Below, piece by piece: positions 36,310-46,852 of a stretch of 64,000 nt of DNA. The notes beneath the pieces were generated by a model. It searched no databases and was not told the origin of the DNA. It saw nothing but the letters and a program-made list of their open reading frames with translations. Made by a program: the position numbers and the translations under genes. How positions within the stretch are numbered: position 1 is the stretch's first letter; each line of letters starts with the position of its first letter. The stretch spans positions 1,674,001 through 1,738,000 of the forward strand of contig WBMQ01000001.1 in assembly GCA_016630905.1 (NCBI GenBank), written 5' to 3'. The stretch is from Capillidium heterosporum (Eukaryota > Entomophthoromycota > Entomophthoromycetes > Entomophthorales > Capillidiaceae).

Positions 36310-37047
36310 CAGAGTCAACAGTCAATTGTCTTTGGTTTGGTAAATTTGGAGAAAAGGAACTGGTTGGAATTTTTGTGCAATCAAAAGGAATAACTTTCTA
36401 CAAATAGTTTTCCAACCCACAATGGAAACCAAAAAATAAAATAGAAACTGTCAATTTGCGGTCCAAAAGTAGCAACTTATCGTGCGGCCACACTCTTACT
36501 CGTGTTACTGATATTTCCCAAACAAAGGTGGTTCTTGGCGTTGGTCAAAATCACCTAGTTTCAAAGCTAAGGAAGTTGTCAGCGTCAAAGAGTGTGCAAA
36601 TCTTGTTTATCTAAGCACCCATGGTAGTCTATTTTAGTAGTAGGCTACTGGGTCGGTAAAACAAACATCCATAAAAAAACCTTAAAAAATAACTAAAGCT
36701 CATGTTAGCATGTGTAATCGCTTTGGAAACTATACTTATCATAGTTTATATTTGAGAATTTCTGATTGGATAGATGTATATTACATTGTAGGCATATACA
36801 CCAAACTATACCAATAAACTATAGCCTTGTAGTCCAAATTATTTATCCAGCTATTATAAACCTACAGATAAGCGATGTTTTACTTTATATTTAGATTAGC
36901 AAGTTTGGAAATCCATTTTAACCAGCTTTGGAGAAAGCCTATATGGGATCTGAAATTTGAATCGTCATCAATAAAATATTTATTTCTCTAGTATAAAAAT
37001 AGACATACATCTCTAAATGCTAAAGTTCACAACTCTAGCTTTTAGGT
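36310..37047. other. divergent intergenic region
   Basis: About 740 bases between the Scm3-like and RBR genes. It has two A-rich runs near 36675, with no recognised element. Confidence 0.5.
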
Positions 37048-38857
37048 ATGATGGATGAAGCAAGCTCCAACTACGACGATGAAGACTTTGTATTTGTCGA
37101 GAACTTGGCAACTGAATCTGAACAGGACGACGACAATGAATCCCAAATATCAAATGAATCACTAACTTCTATCGACGACAAAAGATACACTTTTACAGTT
37201 GACTACAAAGTTATTACAGTTGCGGACATCCAAGTTATGCAGATAAAAGAAGTCGAGTTGGTCTGTTTCATCTCCAACCTTTCTCCATTAGAAGCCCAAA
37301 TCCTCTTAAGAGTTTACAAATGGGATAGTACAAAGTTAATCGAGAAGTTACTAGACGATCCAGAGTCGGCTTATAGAATCGCAGGGATAAGTGGTACGGT
37401 TGGGAAACTACTTCCTACGTTCCCGCATTTGGAGGATAAGGTCAGCTGCTATATTTGTCGTGAGGAGGGCAATTCGAAATTCACTTTAACATTACATTGT
37501 GGTGAAACCATCTGTATTGAATGTCACGAGTACTATCTTGAGGAAAAGATAGCTAAAGGCGAAGTTCGAAAGGTTACATGCCCTGGGAACTGTGGTACCT
37601 TCTTCCCGGACCCTTTGATCAAGCAAATCGTTTCTAAGGAGATGGCATCAAAGTATGCTTTAGACCATTTATTGAACTAACTATACATTAGATTCGAAGA
37701 TTTACTATTCGATATATTTGTGACTGATACTATGAAGATCCACTGGTGTCCTGCCCCAAGTTGCAGAAATGCCATACTTTGCCAGGAATCCAACCTTTCC
37801 CTTCAGAAAAAAATACCTATAGTCGAGTGCAAGTGTGGAACTTCGTTCTGTTTAAACTGTCCCAACGGGAACCATACTCCATGCCCGTGTCTAATCGCCG
37901 AACATTGGGTTATAAAGAGTAAGCAAGGTTTTCAACCCTACAGTTGGCTCAAGTCTACTATCAAAGCATGTCCTGGCTGTCAATTTACCATCGAAAAAGA
38001 CAGTGCTAATATTCATATGATTTGTCCGATATGTAATTATCAGTTCTGTTGGATTTGCCTGCAAAACTGGGAGAATGGGTGCCGATCTGGCTATAGCTAC
38101 GATAGATTTGCTAAATTGTCTCAACAGACGGCCGGTGAGACGAGTAATTATAGGGCTTCGCTCGAACGCTATCTGCATTATTTGGTTTACTTTACCAACC
38201 ATAAGCTGGCCACCGATTTAGATCAAGACCTGCATCGAGTAGCTGAGGTCAAGATGAAGGAGATTCAAGAGATATCAGATATGAGGTGGATCGACGTACA
38301 GTTCCTTAAAGAAACGATAGATACCCTCACTAAATGTAGGCTCGTGCTTGGTTGGACCTACACCTTTTGCTATTACTTGGCTCAAGATAACGCTACCTGG
38401 ATTTTGGAGGCCAATCAGCAGTATGTCGAACGCGCTATCGAAGGATGTCAGTAGGCTTTTAGATAAACCAACGGAGCCCAATTCTATAATTTCAGTAAGG
38501 CAAAGGATGTTGGATAAGGTAGCCTATATGAACAGGCGATGTCAAGTACTCGTTCAGGAAATTTATCAAGGGTATAGTGAGGGTAGGTGGAACTTTGTCA
38601 CTTCTGAGGAGCATTACTATTGTGATTATAAGTTTTCGATAGTAGAAGTGGAGTATGGGATGTACCTAGCGATTCGACCTTATTACTATACGCTGTTGGT
38701 AGTAATTTTCTTGATACAGGTATATTTGGCTGTAAAGTTAGAGTTTGGTATAAAACAAGTTATTCGCCCTTACTATCAAACGCTGTTGGCAACAATTTTA
38801 TTTGTACAGATATGGTTAGCTTTTGACTTGGATTACGATATGTATCTAGCTGTTTGA
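37048..38857 (+). CDS. Ariadne-type RING-between-RING protein lacking the RING2 catalytic cysteine
   Basis: Exon 1 is 37048-37652 and exon 2 starts at 37692; the 39-base intron contains AACTAAC. Residues 1-110 are acidic with a UBA-like segment (LSPLEAQILLRVYKWDSTKLIEKLL). RING1 (CYICREEG ... CPGNC) is followed by the IBR (HWCPAPSCRNA ... CKCGTSFCLNC) and RING2 (CPGCQFTIEKD ... CNYQFCWICLQNW). Where active Ariadne ligases have GGCNHM this protein has SANIHM, so the thioester-forming cysteine is Asn (codon 38008-38010). An Ariadne domain follows (NQQYVERAIE, VSRLLDK), reached only by a +1 frame change near 38443. The C-terminus is made of hydrophobic 90-bp repeats. Probably a pseudo-ligase or regulator. 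Confidence 0.8.
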
Positions 38858-38941
38858 TTTTATTGCTATATACCGTAGGTGGTGATTTTCATGATACGGG
38901 TATGGTTAGTTTTCTTTTAGATTTTTGATATCAGCTTTGGG
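38672..38941 (+). repeat. three tandem 90-bp repeats at the RBR gene 3' end
   Basis: Units 38672-38761, 38762-38851 and 38852-38941 align in register without gaps. Units 1 and 2 encode IRPYYYTLLVVIFLIQVYLA and IRPYYQTLLATILFVQIWLA, each a likely membrane-crossing or hairpin segment. Unit 3 begins with the stop codon and is degenerate. Confidence 0.8.
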
Positions 38942-39395
38942 ACAAATATCTATGATTGTGAGCTTTGGAGAAGCTTGTAGTAATAAATGATGGCCGAAAC
39001 TTTTCAGCTTTCTATATTCACATTTACAGCATCAGCTTTTAATACATATGGGATTCATTACTATACTACCTCAGTTGAAAATAGATGCTATATGGATTTT
39101 CGAAAACAATTGTAAAAGTTTTATAGTAACAAAATGGAAATATTTGGCAACCATCCACATTTGCAAAATTTGCACTCATATAAAAGATTAAAGGCTACCA
39201 CCTCCATTACCTCATAAGGAGATTCCCTTTAGTAATCAAATAAACCGAGTATAGGAAAATTTAGCCTATTTGTACTCAAAACCATGAAATGACGTGTACA
39301 GTCGAAAACCTTTACATCCAGCCTTACTTTCGATTCCTACACCTCTCAACAAAAAAGCAATCGAAATCAAGCACAGTATAGCGAAAACCTTAGCC
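38858..39395. other. intergenic between tandem genes
   Basis: It holds the decayed third RBR repeat and the leader of the hydrolase gene; no other element is recognised. Confidence 0.45.
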
Positions 39396-40247
39396 ATGAC
39401 CAACCAAAATTTCGAAATAAAGGTACCCTATGAAGCTGATAAGTATCTACATTGCACGTTGACGTTACGAGACAACTACAACTTCAATACAGAGCCATTG
39501 ACTATCATCTGCCACGGCCTCCTAAATAATCAAGCAAGTTCAACTATACGAAGCTGTAAAAGCACTTTAGCGAACTTAACTTCGACTTTAACTTTTGACT
39601 TTAGGGGCAATGGGAAAAGTGATGGCACAACCTATTATTCCGACTACCCCATTCAGCTATCCGATTTGAACTTGATAGTCGAGCATTTCCTCAACTACAA
39701 GCACGTTGTCGATAACTCAAAGCACATTTCTTTTGATGTCAAGTATCTTATAGGTCACAGTAAAGCTGGTTCGGTAGTACAGCTATACGGTTCGACTCAA
39801 AATTTGAAAGCTTTGGAGAAATACGCCATACCCTATGTTATTAATTTGAATGGTCGCTATCAGCTAAATGAGTTGTCTCTACATAGATTTAAACCCAACG
39901 TGTTAAAGGAAGTCGAAGAAGGTAAAGCTGCTATATGGGCCAAAAATATGGTGGATGGTAGGATATGCTACGTCAGCCAAGAGGATTTCAGCTGGCGCAA
40001 GGTTTTTGAACCACGAGTCATGTTCGAGCCTTACAAGTCCAAAATTAAGAATAGGTTGACCGTCCATGGTAAATTGGATAGAGTAGTTCCGGTAGAAGAT
40101 GCTATAAAATTCGATATTTTGTTCAACACCTTTGACATCCAAAATGATTTAGTGATCTTGGAGGAGGGTGGCCATGACTATGGGGATAAGGAAGATGCCA
40201 ATGCTTTAGACAAGGTTTTGAAGAAGTGGTATAATAGTAATCAATAA
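39396..40247 (+). CDS. alpha/beta hydrolase
   Basis: A single exon of 283 residues from the first ATG. The fold markers are in order: oxyanion-region HG in TIICHGLLNNQASS, FDFRGNGKSDG after strand 4, the nucleophile elbow GHSKAG (Ser in G-x-S-x-x-G), an acidic residue in HGKLDRVVPVED and the histidine in EEGGHDYGD. These form a complete Ser-Asp-His triad. It most resembles serine aminopeptidase S33/monoglyceride-lipase-like hydrolases; the substrate is unknown. The frame is open upstream to 39291 without an ATG. An ATG at 39284 lies one base out of frame, which could add an N-terminal extension if there is an indel. Confidence 0.8.
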   Translation: MTNQNFEIKVPYEADKYLHCTLTLRDNYNFNTEPLTIICHGLLNNQASSTIRSCKSTLANLTSTLTFDFRGNGKSDGTTYYSDYPIQLSDLNLIVEHFLNYKHVVDNSKHISFDVKYLIGHSKAGSVVQLYGSTQNLKALEKYAIPYVINLNGRYQLNELSLHRFKPNVLKEVEEGKAAIWAKNMVDGRICYVSQEDFSWRKVFEPRVMFEPYKSKIKNRLTVHGKLDRVVPVEDAIKFDILFNTFDIQNDLVILEEGGHDYGDKEDANALDKVLKKWYNSNQ

Positions 40248-40280
40248 ATAGGAATATGCTGTATCTGTAAAATTTTTATT

Positions 40281-41168
40281 CTAAACTATACCGCCTTGGA
40301 GTTGGCGTATACCCAGCCTGTTTAACTCCGATTGAATGTGCTAAAAACTCTATAAATAATATGTATATAGAAAAAACTTACATGGACCTCCTCTAAAAGA
40401 GCCAAGATCGTCTCCTTGCCATCCAAGTAGAACCTACGTTCAGTCTTGATAACTAATTTGATAGTCTCCAACATGTCTAACTTGACTTCGTCGATAGCTA
40501 AGGGGGCAAAGTCTAAAAGCTTGTTGACAACTTTGTCGTGCTTCTTAAATATCTTGTAAATGGCCAATTTATTCAAGTTGATGAAGTTGAAGGCTAAGTG
40601 TTTTAATATCAAGCTTAATTGGTACAGCTGCTTGCTCAGCACGCCTCGTGTATCTATAACAGCATTGCTTGATTTTCTATTGAGTGCGTTGCCGGTGTTA
40701 ATACTTAGCTTCCGAGTTATGTTGGGACTATTCAAGGCATTGGCATGGGTACTTGGATATTTCTAAAGGTAGAGATTCAAATAAATTAATAGCATAGTAT
40801 ATTTGAACACTTACCAATTCAAAAAACTGTTGGGTACACTGCTGTAGCTGCAATTTACATTGCTTCAACTTGACACTGGTAAAGTACTCCACTTTGTCAA
40901 TCTGTTTCTTAAGTTCTTGTTGGAAGTTGACTTCGCTTAAATTTAAGTTGTCGTAGCCTTCCAATGGCGGTGAAGTTAAACCATTGGAAGCATCTATCTG
41001 CTGTTCATTAGCTTCAACGTATCTACCAATAAAAATATTAAAGTTTATAGGAATAGGATGGTGTTACTTGGTTATCGGCTCCAGCTGTTTCTTTAAAAGC
41101 TTGTAGTCGATATAGTAGTCTTTCCAATCGGGCACTGACTTTGCGGCCAGATGTTTAGCGAACTTCAT
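40281..41168 (-). CDS. SPX-domain protein
   Basis: Exons 41068-41168, 40815-41022, 40382-40762 and 40281-40340 encode 249 residues, essentially a stand-alone SPX domain. The start MKFAKHLAAKSVPDWKDYYI and YKLLKKQLEP form the first helices, and YKIFKKHDKVVNKLL carries the lysines that bind inositol pyrophosphates. The family senses phosphate status. No RING, EXS or VTC domain follows. The last exon adds only about 20 residues. It is convergent with the hydrolase gene, 33 bases apart. Confidence 0.88.
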
Positions 41169-41485
41169 CTTGAGTTTTGAAAAGTGAACTTGATAAACTC
41201 CACTTCAGCTGGGAGTTCATTTATCCTAGTATTGAGACTTTGGAAATTATGCCGTAGCTTTTGTAAAGTTTACTAAAAGGATTGTGCCAACAAGAAATAT
41301 TTACCCTTGCATTATTTGTTGCCATTTCTCAAGTACAGACGAATGTAATTGGACAGGGTAAGTTAAAATGACGTTACCTAAATTCTGGTTCAAACTTTGA
41401 GATTCACCTCCAACTCACTTGAAGTTGTTTGCTTCAAGGATTCAAATTTGACAACTGCAAAGTTCAACCCAGCCCGAGATAAGAA

Positions 41486-42858
41486 ATGGATGAGATAAAG
41501 AGTATCAAGCGAGACATTCTATCACGATTAGAAGGTTTACCGCAAGAGGAGGACAGTAAGCGACTTAAACTATCTATTGAAAGGATATTAAGTGCAAACA
41601 TTGATAAGGAAGCACTTGAAAAGATCCTCAGTTGTCTACCCAAAAGTTATAAACCTCAAGTAATTTTTACATTTTACTTTAGTATTGATATGCTTCTGTA
41701 GGTGGAATTGGAGGCAGAACTACTGTCCAAATTTACAAAACATTTAGACGACAATTTACTTTTAAATAGGAGAAGGGAATTAGAGATGAAGTTGAAGGAA
41801 AAGTTGGATAAGTTTCAAAAGTTGAACCAGTTGGTGTTTATCAATAGAGCTTTGAGGTTACATAATGAGTCTAGTCAGCATATTAAATTGCTAAGGTATA
41901 TTTTGTTTTGGCAATTTATTTATCTGTTCTGTATTTAGAGAGAATAGTGAATACTACTTGAACCACAACTTTCCAATAGTGCTACCCAATGTCAACCGAA
42001 TTAAAACAAGATTTGTGCAACTAAACTCCGAAGTAATGTAAACTATATCTTTAATGTGCTAATAGGCTGTCTAGTTGAAAAGTTGTAAAGAGTTGACGTC
42101 GATAAGCTTCTTTAAAGTTAACCAGAGGTTAGATAGTGATACCAAAACGACAAGTAGGCTGCTCTATAAATATTTTCCTTAGCATTTTCTCTTATTAGAT
42201 CATCTTATTGAAGGAGAAATCCCTATGTATCCGTTCAAAATAGCCTTCCGTACCGTTCAGCTTAACCACCAACCCAAAGTCCAAGATTTGAAGGTGGAAA
42301 TCCAATCCGATAGTAAAGAGTTGAATTGGATACGAAGGTATTACTTTTACTTTATAGTTTTTATTAATCGATGTTTTGTAAAGGTGTGAAGTGGACAACG
42401 ATCTGCAAACCTTTTTTCGATTGCTCATCAACTACTATAAGGTTGATGTACGACGAAGGATAGCTATTACTCGAATGCGAACTTTGTTTCCGAATATTAA
42501 CGAGCTGAATCCAATTACACTGCAATTGGACTTTAGGTAAACCCGGATTTAACTACACTACTATTTGATATTTTGCTGATACCTTTATAACTGTAGGAAC
42601 TTTAATGTAGTTTTGACTTACAGGTTGGTATTAGAGGCTGAACACATCGTACCACAAGTTCAATTGCTACCAATTTTAAAAATTCAAGGTAATCTTTTAG
42701 TTTTTATTGATTTAGTTTTAATAGTTGAAGATTTACCACCCAAACTACTGAGTTTGTTGTCGGCACTACCTACCAAATTCCACCAGTCCATAAAGATCCT
42801 CGGAATTGAGCTGGCCATAGAATCGTTCCTACTTTCGTTGCAAAAGTTGGATCAGTAA
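41486..42858 (+). CDS. coiled-coil plus RWD-like protein, possibly kinetochore CENP-P/Ctf19-like
   Basis: Eight small exons (41486-41659, 41702-41895, 41939-42032, 42075-42153, 42199-42337, 42384-42536, 42624-42688, 42725-42858), all in phase, encode 343 residues. Residues 1-120 form a coiled coil (ELEMKLKEKLDKFQKLNQLVF). The second half has alternating strands and helices (YPFKIAFRTVQLNHQPKVQ, NDLQTFFRLLINYYKVDVRR), a pattern like the RWD domains of the COMA/CENP-O/P kinetochore subunits. No motif is diagnostic, so the family call is inference. The gene structure itself is well supported because every join preserves the frame. Confidence 0.5.
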
Positions 42859-44076
42859 CTTTGGGATTCATTGGTCAAATTTTGAATCCGATTTGCACCA
42901 CCTCCCCCTATTCACTATTCATTTTCTTTGGTGGTAATCATTCTATTCAAGGTTTAGTTTTTGCAAAGCTAACTTACCGCGTATAATCCATCTTTAAAAG
43001 AGTTTGTAGAGAAGTATATTATGTTGGTGATCTAATAGATCATCTTTGTGTAATGATACAAAGCCTGTGATATTCGTTGAAATTTCCTTTCGTTTAGCTA
43101 ATGGTTCGGCTGCTAGTGTTTTGAGTACTATCTAGTACACCCTACCGACTTTCTTAATACAAGTAATATAAAGTTTAATAAATATTATTAGATTTCATTT
43201 GCTAACATACTATTGTGTCTCTATTAATGTTATATAATATTTGGTACAAGTATATATTGTAAGATATTTATTAAATCTTTAGGATGCTGATATTGAGACC
43301 CTTATACTTTTATTAACTTTTCCTACAACATACGATAGCTTATATTTTGAAAAACTTGATCCTATAATTTGATTATCAAATACATCGATAAACGTAGACT
43401 AGGCTTTATAGTTATTTTAACTATTTATAATTTAAATATAAGTTGAAGTAATGGTTTTGAATTATAAATGTAAGGAGATACGATTGTTATTCTGATTTCT
43501 AGCCCTATATTTAAACACTATTCAACTGTCGGCTATAAGGGAAGATTTAATAATGTTTGTATAACTCAACTTTGAAATGTAAACTATATACAGAGTCCAA
43601 GTTATTGGATGCTAGTAAAAGCACATTTTGTAGGCTACTCATAATGATAGCTACCTGGCTGATTCTTTATACTGTTATTGTAGTCAACTACCTGTCCTTT
43701 CATCTAGGAATCTATCACGATAGATGATATCCTCTCTCTATTAAAACTGCATTAGGATAAAACATCTAGATCTAGATTAAATAATCGGAAATAATATTTT
43801 AAAAATCAATTATATTTTCAGAGATACAAACAATAAGCAACTTGAATCCTGTACCACTCTTTACTAAAAGATACATATAAGAAAATAGTAAGTATTTTGT
43901 TATCAATGTCCTAATCCTAAATATAAACTATAGTGAGCTTTATTAGAGCACGAAATTTTAATTTCAATTTGAAAGATATCACCTATTTGAAAACAAACAA
44001 AAAACTGATACTTTAAAGCAACACTCTATAAAAGGTAACGTTCATCATCAGTTTTAGTTGAAAAGGTGGAGTAGAT
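42859..44076. other. 1.2-kb convergent intergenic region
   Basis: AT-rich spacer. A short palindrome, ATCTATCACGATAGAT, lies near 43711. No coding or RNA signal was seen. Confidence 0.5.
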
Positions 44077-44935
44077 CTAGAGGTCAGCACGGACTTTGAA
44101 ACCAGGACCAGTGGGCTTCTCCTTCAAAGAGGTCAAACCAGTGATGGGTTCGCAGGTCTTACGGCTAGATACCGGGCCAACCTTGGGAGTCTTACCAGCC
44201 CTAATCTCCTCCAAGACACGAATAGTAGCCTCTGGTGTCAGATCCTCCTAATAGATTGATTCTGTTTTAGTAGCTATTTCGAGATAAGTACTTACGTAGT
44301 AATCATCGTTAATAGCCAAGACAGGAGCATTGACGCATGCACCAGCGCATTCTACCTCAACGAGAGTGAACAGCTTATCCTTAGTAGTTTCACCAACTTT
44401 GATACCGAGATGGTTCTGGATAGTCTCCAGGATCTTGCTGGAGCCGCACAGTTGGCATGGGGTGGTGGTACAGACTTGTAGGAAGTACTTACCGACGGGG
44501 TCCCTAATAAATGAGAATATAGTTTGTACAACCTATTACCTGTTGAACATGGTGTAAAAGGTAGCGACTTCGTAGACACGCATAGGAGGCATCTCCAACA
44601 GCTTGGCAACTTCATTCATAACGGAGATGGAGGTGTAGCCTAACTGCTTCTGTCCCAAGTGCAACAATGGGATGGTGGCCCCTTTCTTGTACTGTTTAGG
44701 ATATTTGGCGATGATAGCGTGGGCCTCCTTTAAGTTTTTTTCATCGAACTTGAATGGGACACTAGGGTTGTTGGAAGGGGTATCCCGATGCTTTAGAATG
44801 TTAGCAGTGATGCAAGTAAAAATTTACAATAAAAAGTTTGTCGGAACGACTGGCTATGGAAGTTGAGAAGGTTGATTTGCAAAGTTTGGTGATAGGTGAC
44901 TGGGTCGCTTTGAGGGCTATTCTACTCATCTGCAT
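44077..44935 (-). CDS. NADH:ubiquinone oxidoreductase 24-kDa subunit (NDUFV2)
   Basis: Complex I N-module subunit of the mitochondrial inner membrane. Exons 44828-44935, 44540-44790, 44296-44503 and 44077-44247 encode 245 residues. The first exon is a mitochondrial presequence rich in Ser, Lys and Arg. The 2Fe-2S ligands lie in [12 protein letters not shown] (C-x4-C) and [11 protein letters not shown] (C-x3-C). [16 protein letters not shown] and [10 protein letters not shown] at the end are family hallmarks. Presence of this gene shows that the organism keeps complex I, unlike Saccharomyces. Start: the first of two nearby ATGs (44935; the other is at 44929). Confidence 0.95.
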
Positions 44936-45679
44936 TTTGAAATGGTCTATTGGGATAGTCGGTTGGGCTTGTACTAAACTTTGGTTGAAGATTTAGATCT
45001 GTTTGCATCTAATCTATTTTGTCTATTATCATGATCTTGAGTCTGGTGGTGATTGGCTGCAGTAAAAATTTCTAAGGTGAATCTACTCAAACTATTGGGT
45101 ACAAATTTGGGTGATGGGAATCAAAAAATCCTGGAAATAATATTTTCGTTCCGTTATACTTACAGAATTTAAATTGAAAAGTAACTGTAATTTTGCTATT
45201 TAAACGGAACGTAACCTCTATAATAACTATCACATACCAATAATATATAGCTTTATCAATCTCAAAGTTAGCTGATTTATACAAATACTAATGCAGCTTT
45301 CTAATTATAATAGATTTAAACCTTTTATATGCATATCAAAGAACAACTAAATGGATGGCACTATTTCAAGTGAAGAAAGTAGCAAATTTTGTACCACTTT
45401 CCCTAAATCTAGGACGTAGCTTAGATAGTATAAATAAAGTAAATTGTAGTTTGGTTATATATAAAAGTGGCATTGATTATAAAAATACCCTACCATCGAT
45501 CTTTCAAAAACAAATATCCTTTTACTTTAAACCAAGCCAATAAATATATTTTTATTAAGTGTAGTCTTAAAGTAAAATCTGTAAACCTATATAGCAACTA
45601 TAGATGGCATAAATAAATGTATTAAATCTTTAAGCTATTTATACATTAATATTAGGTATAAGCGAACACATCTTTTAGC
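44936..45679. other. intergenic with an imperfect palindrome
   Basis: AT-rich spacer between two minus-strand genes. CGTTCCGTT at 45147-45155 is mirrored by AACGGAACG at 45203-45211. The open frame 45355-45543 is not supported. Confidence 0.45.
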
Positions 45680-46323
45680 TTAATTCATTACAAATCTATC
45701 AATAGGGTTTGATCTAAGGTACTTTGAAATGTCGAAAGGGTGCAAAACACTAATAGATTTGAAGCTGTTTAGAACATCCTCAAGGTACGCTTTAAGTCGC
45801 AGCAACTCAGTGTCCTCCATATCGTTAGTCTCCAAAGTTTGTACTAGCACTACGTTATCGGGCTGCATCCTATATTTGGTCAGGCTATCATCGAGGGCAA
45901 TCGTATTAGTTGGCCCGAATGTATGTCGTAAATTTTTGTTGTAGACTTGGTTGAGGTTGTCCCATAAGTAGGTGAGGTCCTTTATCGAATCGCATTTCGA
46001 GTAGTAGGGGCCATCCAAAAGGCACTCCATCCTTGTGAAAACTTGGGTCAGATGCATGGCCCTTTCCTTGAAGACTTTTTCGATCATCAAGTCAACATTC
46101 TCGGGCTGGGCCGAAGACCAAACGGCTACATAAAAGTTTTCAAATAGAAAGTCCAAAAATTCTTCCGAGTGGGGGCGTACATGGATAGTTTTAGTTTTGG
46201 ATCGATACCTACTGCTGTTTAATTTGTGGAGATAATAAAGGCTTACACCAGACATCCGTTTAAATCTAAAACTATCAGTAGCTTGTTATCTCGGTTTTTG
46301 AAATTGCTTCCACGCCTCGACAT
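45680..46323 (-). CDS. FCP1/NIF-domain HAD phosphatase-like protein
   Basis: Exons 46247-46323 and 45680-46214 give about 203 residues from the ATG at 46321; the frame is open upstream to 46527 without ATG, so a longer N-terminus is likely. HAD motif I reads VLDLNGCLV, with the usual DxDxT replaced by DLNGC, as in a large group of fungal FCP1-homology proteins. RPHSEEFLDFLFENFYVAVWSS is motif II, and IALDDSLTKYRMQPDNVV corresponds to the motif IV region. The second Asp of motif I is Asn, so phosphatase activity is doubtful. The cellular substrate is unknown. Confidence 0.75.
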
Positions 46324-46852
46324 CTTGGAAATTACTTGATAAGCTTGACTTTCGACCTTTTGTAAAATATTGGCTCTTTGGTAAAACTCCTCTAAATTGC
46401 TACAAAATGGGTACTGATACCTGTTGGTTTTGGCTTTGGTTACAGTTACAACTCTATTAACTATAGAATGCCTTGCAAAGGTATGTGCCAAACTGGTTGG
46501 AAGTTGAATGTTTAAATGGTGTCGCAATTTGGGCCTAGAGTTTGCAAAGTTTTAAATACTTGCGAAAAAGAATAAAAAGAAAATAGGCATTTCAATCTAC
46601 TAACATTTATACCTATGTTTATATCTATATAAAAAGTTACCTAGGTAAAGCGGTTTTATTTGGAAATCACAAAAAGTTTACTTTGATGAACTTTACTTTT
46701 GGTTCCTGGAGCCCATTCTATTTGTTAGAATTATGATGAAATTTTCAAGTTGATCAAGAGAAATTTGCTCTTTGATCAAGCTAAATTGATTTCACTCATC
46801 CAAACACCAGCAGCTAAAAACATCAGCAAAGGATTAATCCACTTATTCAACA
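46324..46852. other. divergent intergenic region
   Basis: Upstream region of two divergent genes. Its left part may hold a 5' exon of the FCP1-like gene. Confidence 0.4.

Noticed and set aside
37653-37691. apparent stop separating RING1 from the IBR in the RBR gene
   Set aside because: A 39-base intron with GTATGC donor, AACTAAC branch and TTAG acceptor joins the two parts in phase.
43705-43775. short palindromes near 43711 and 43768
   Set aside because: Short AT-rich palindromes of this size are expected by chance in such sequence.
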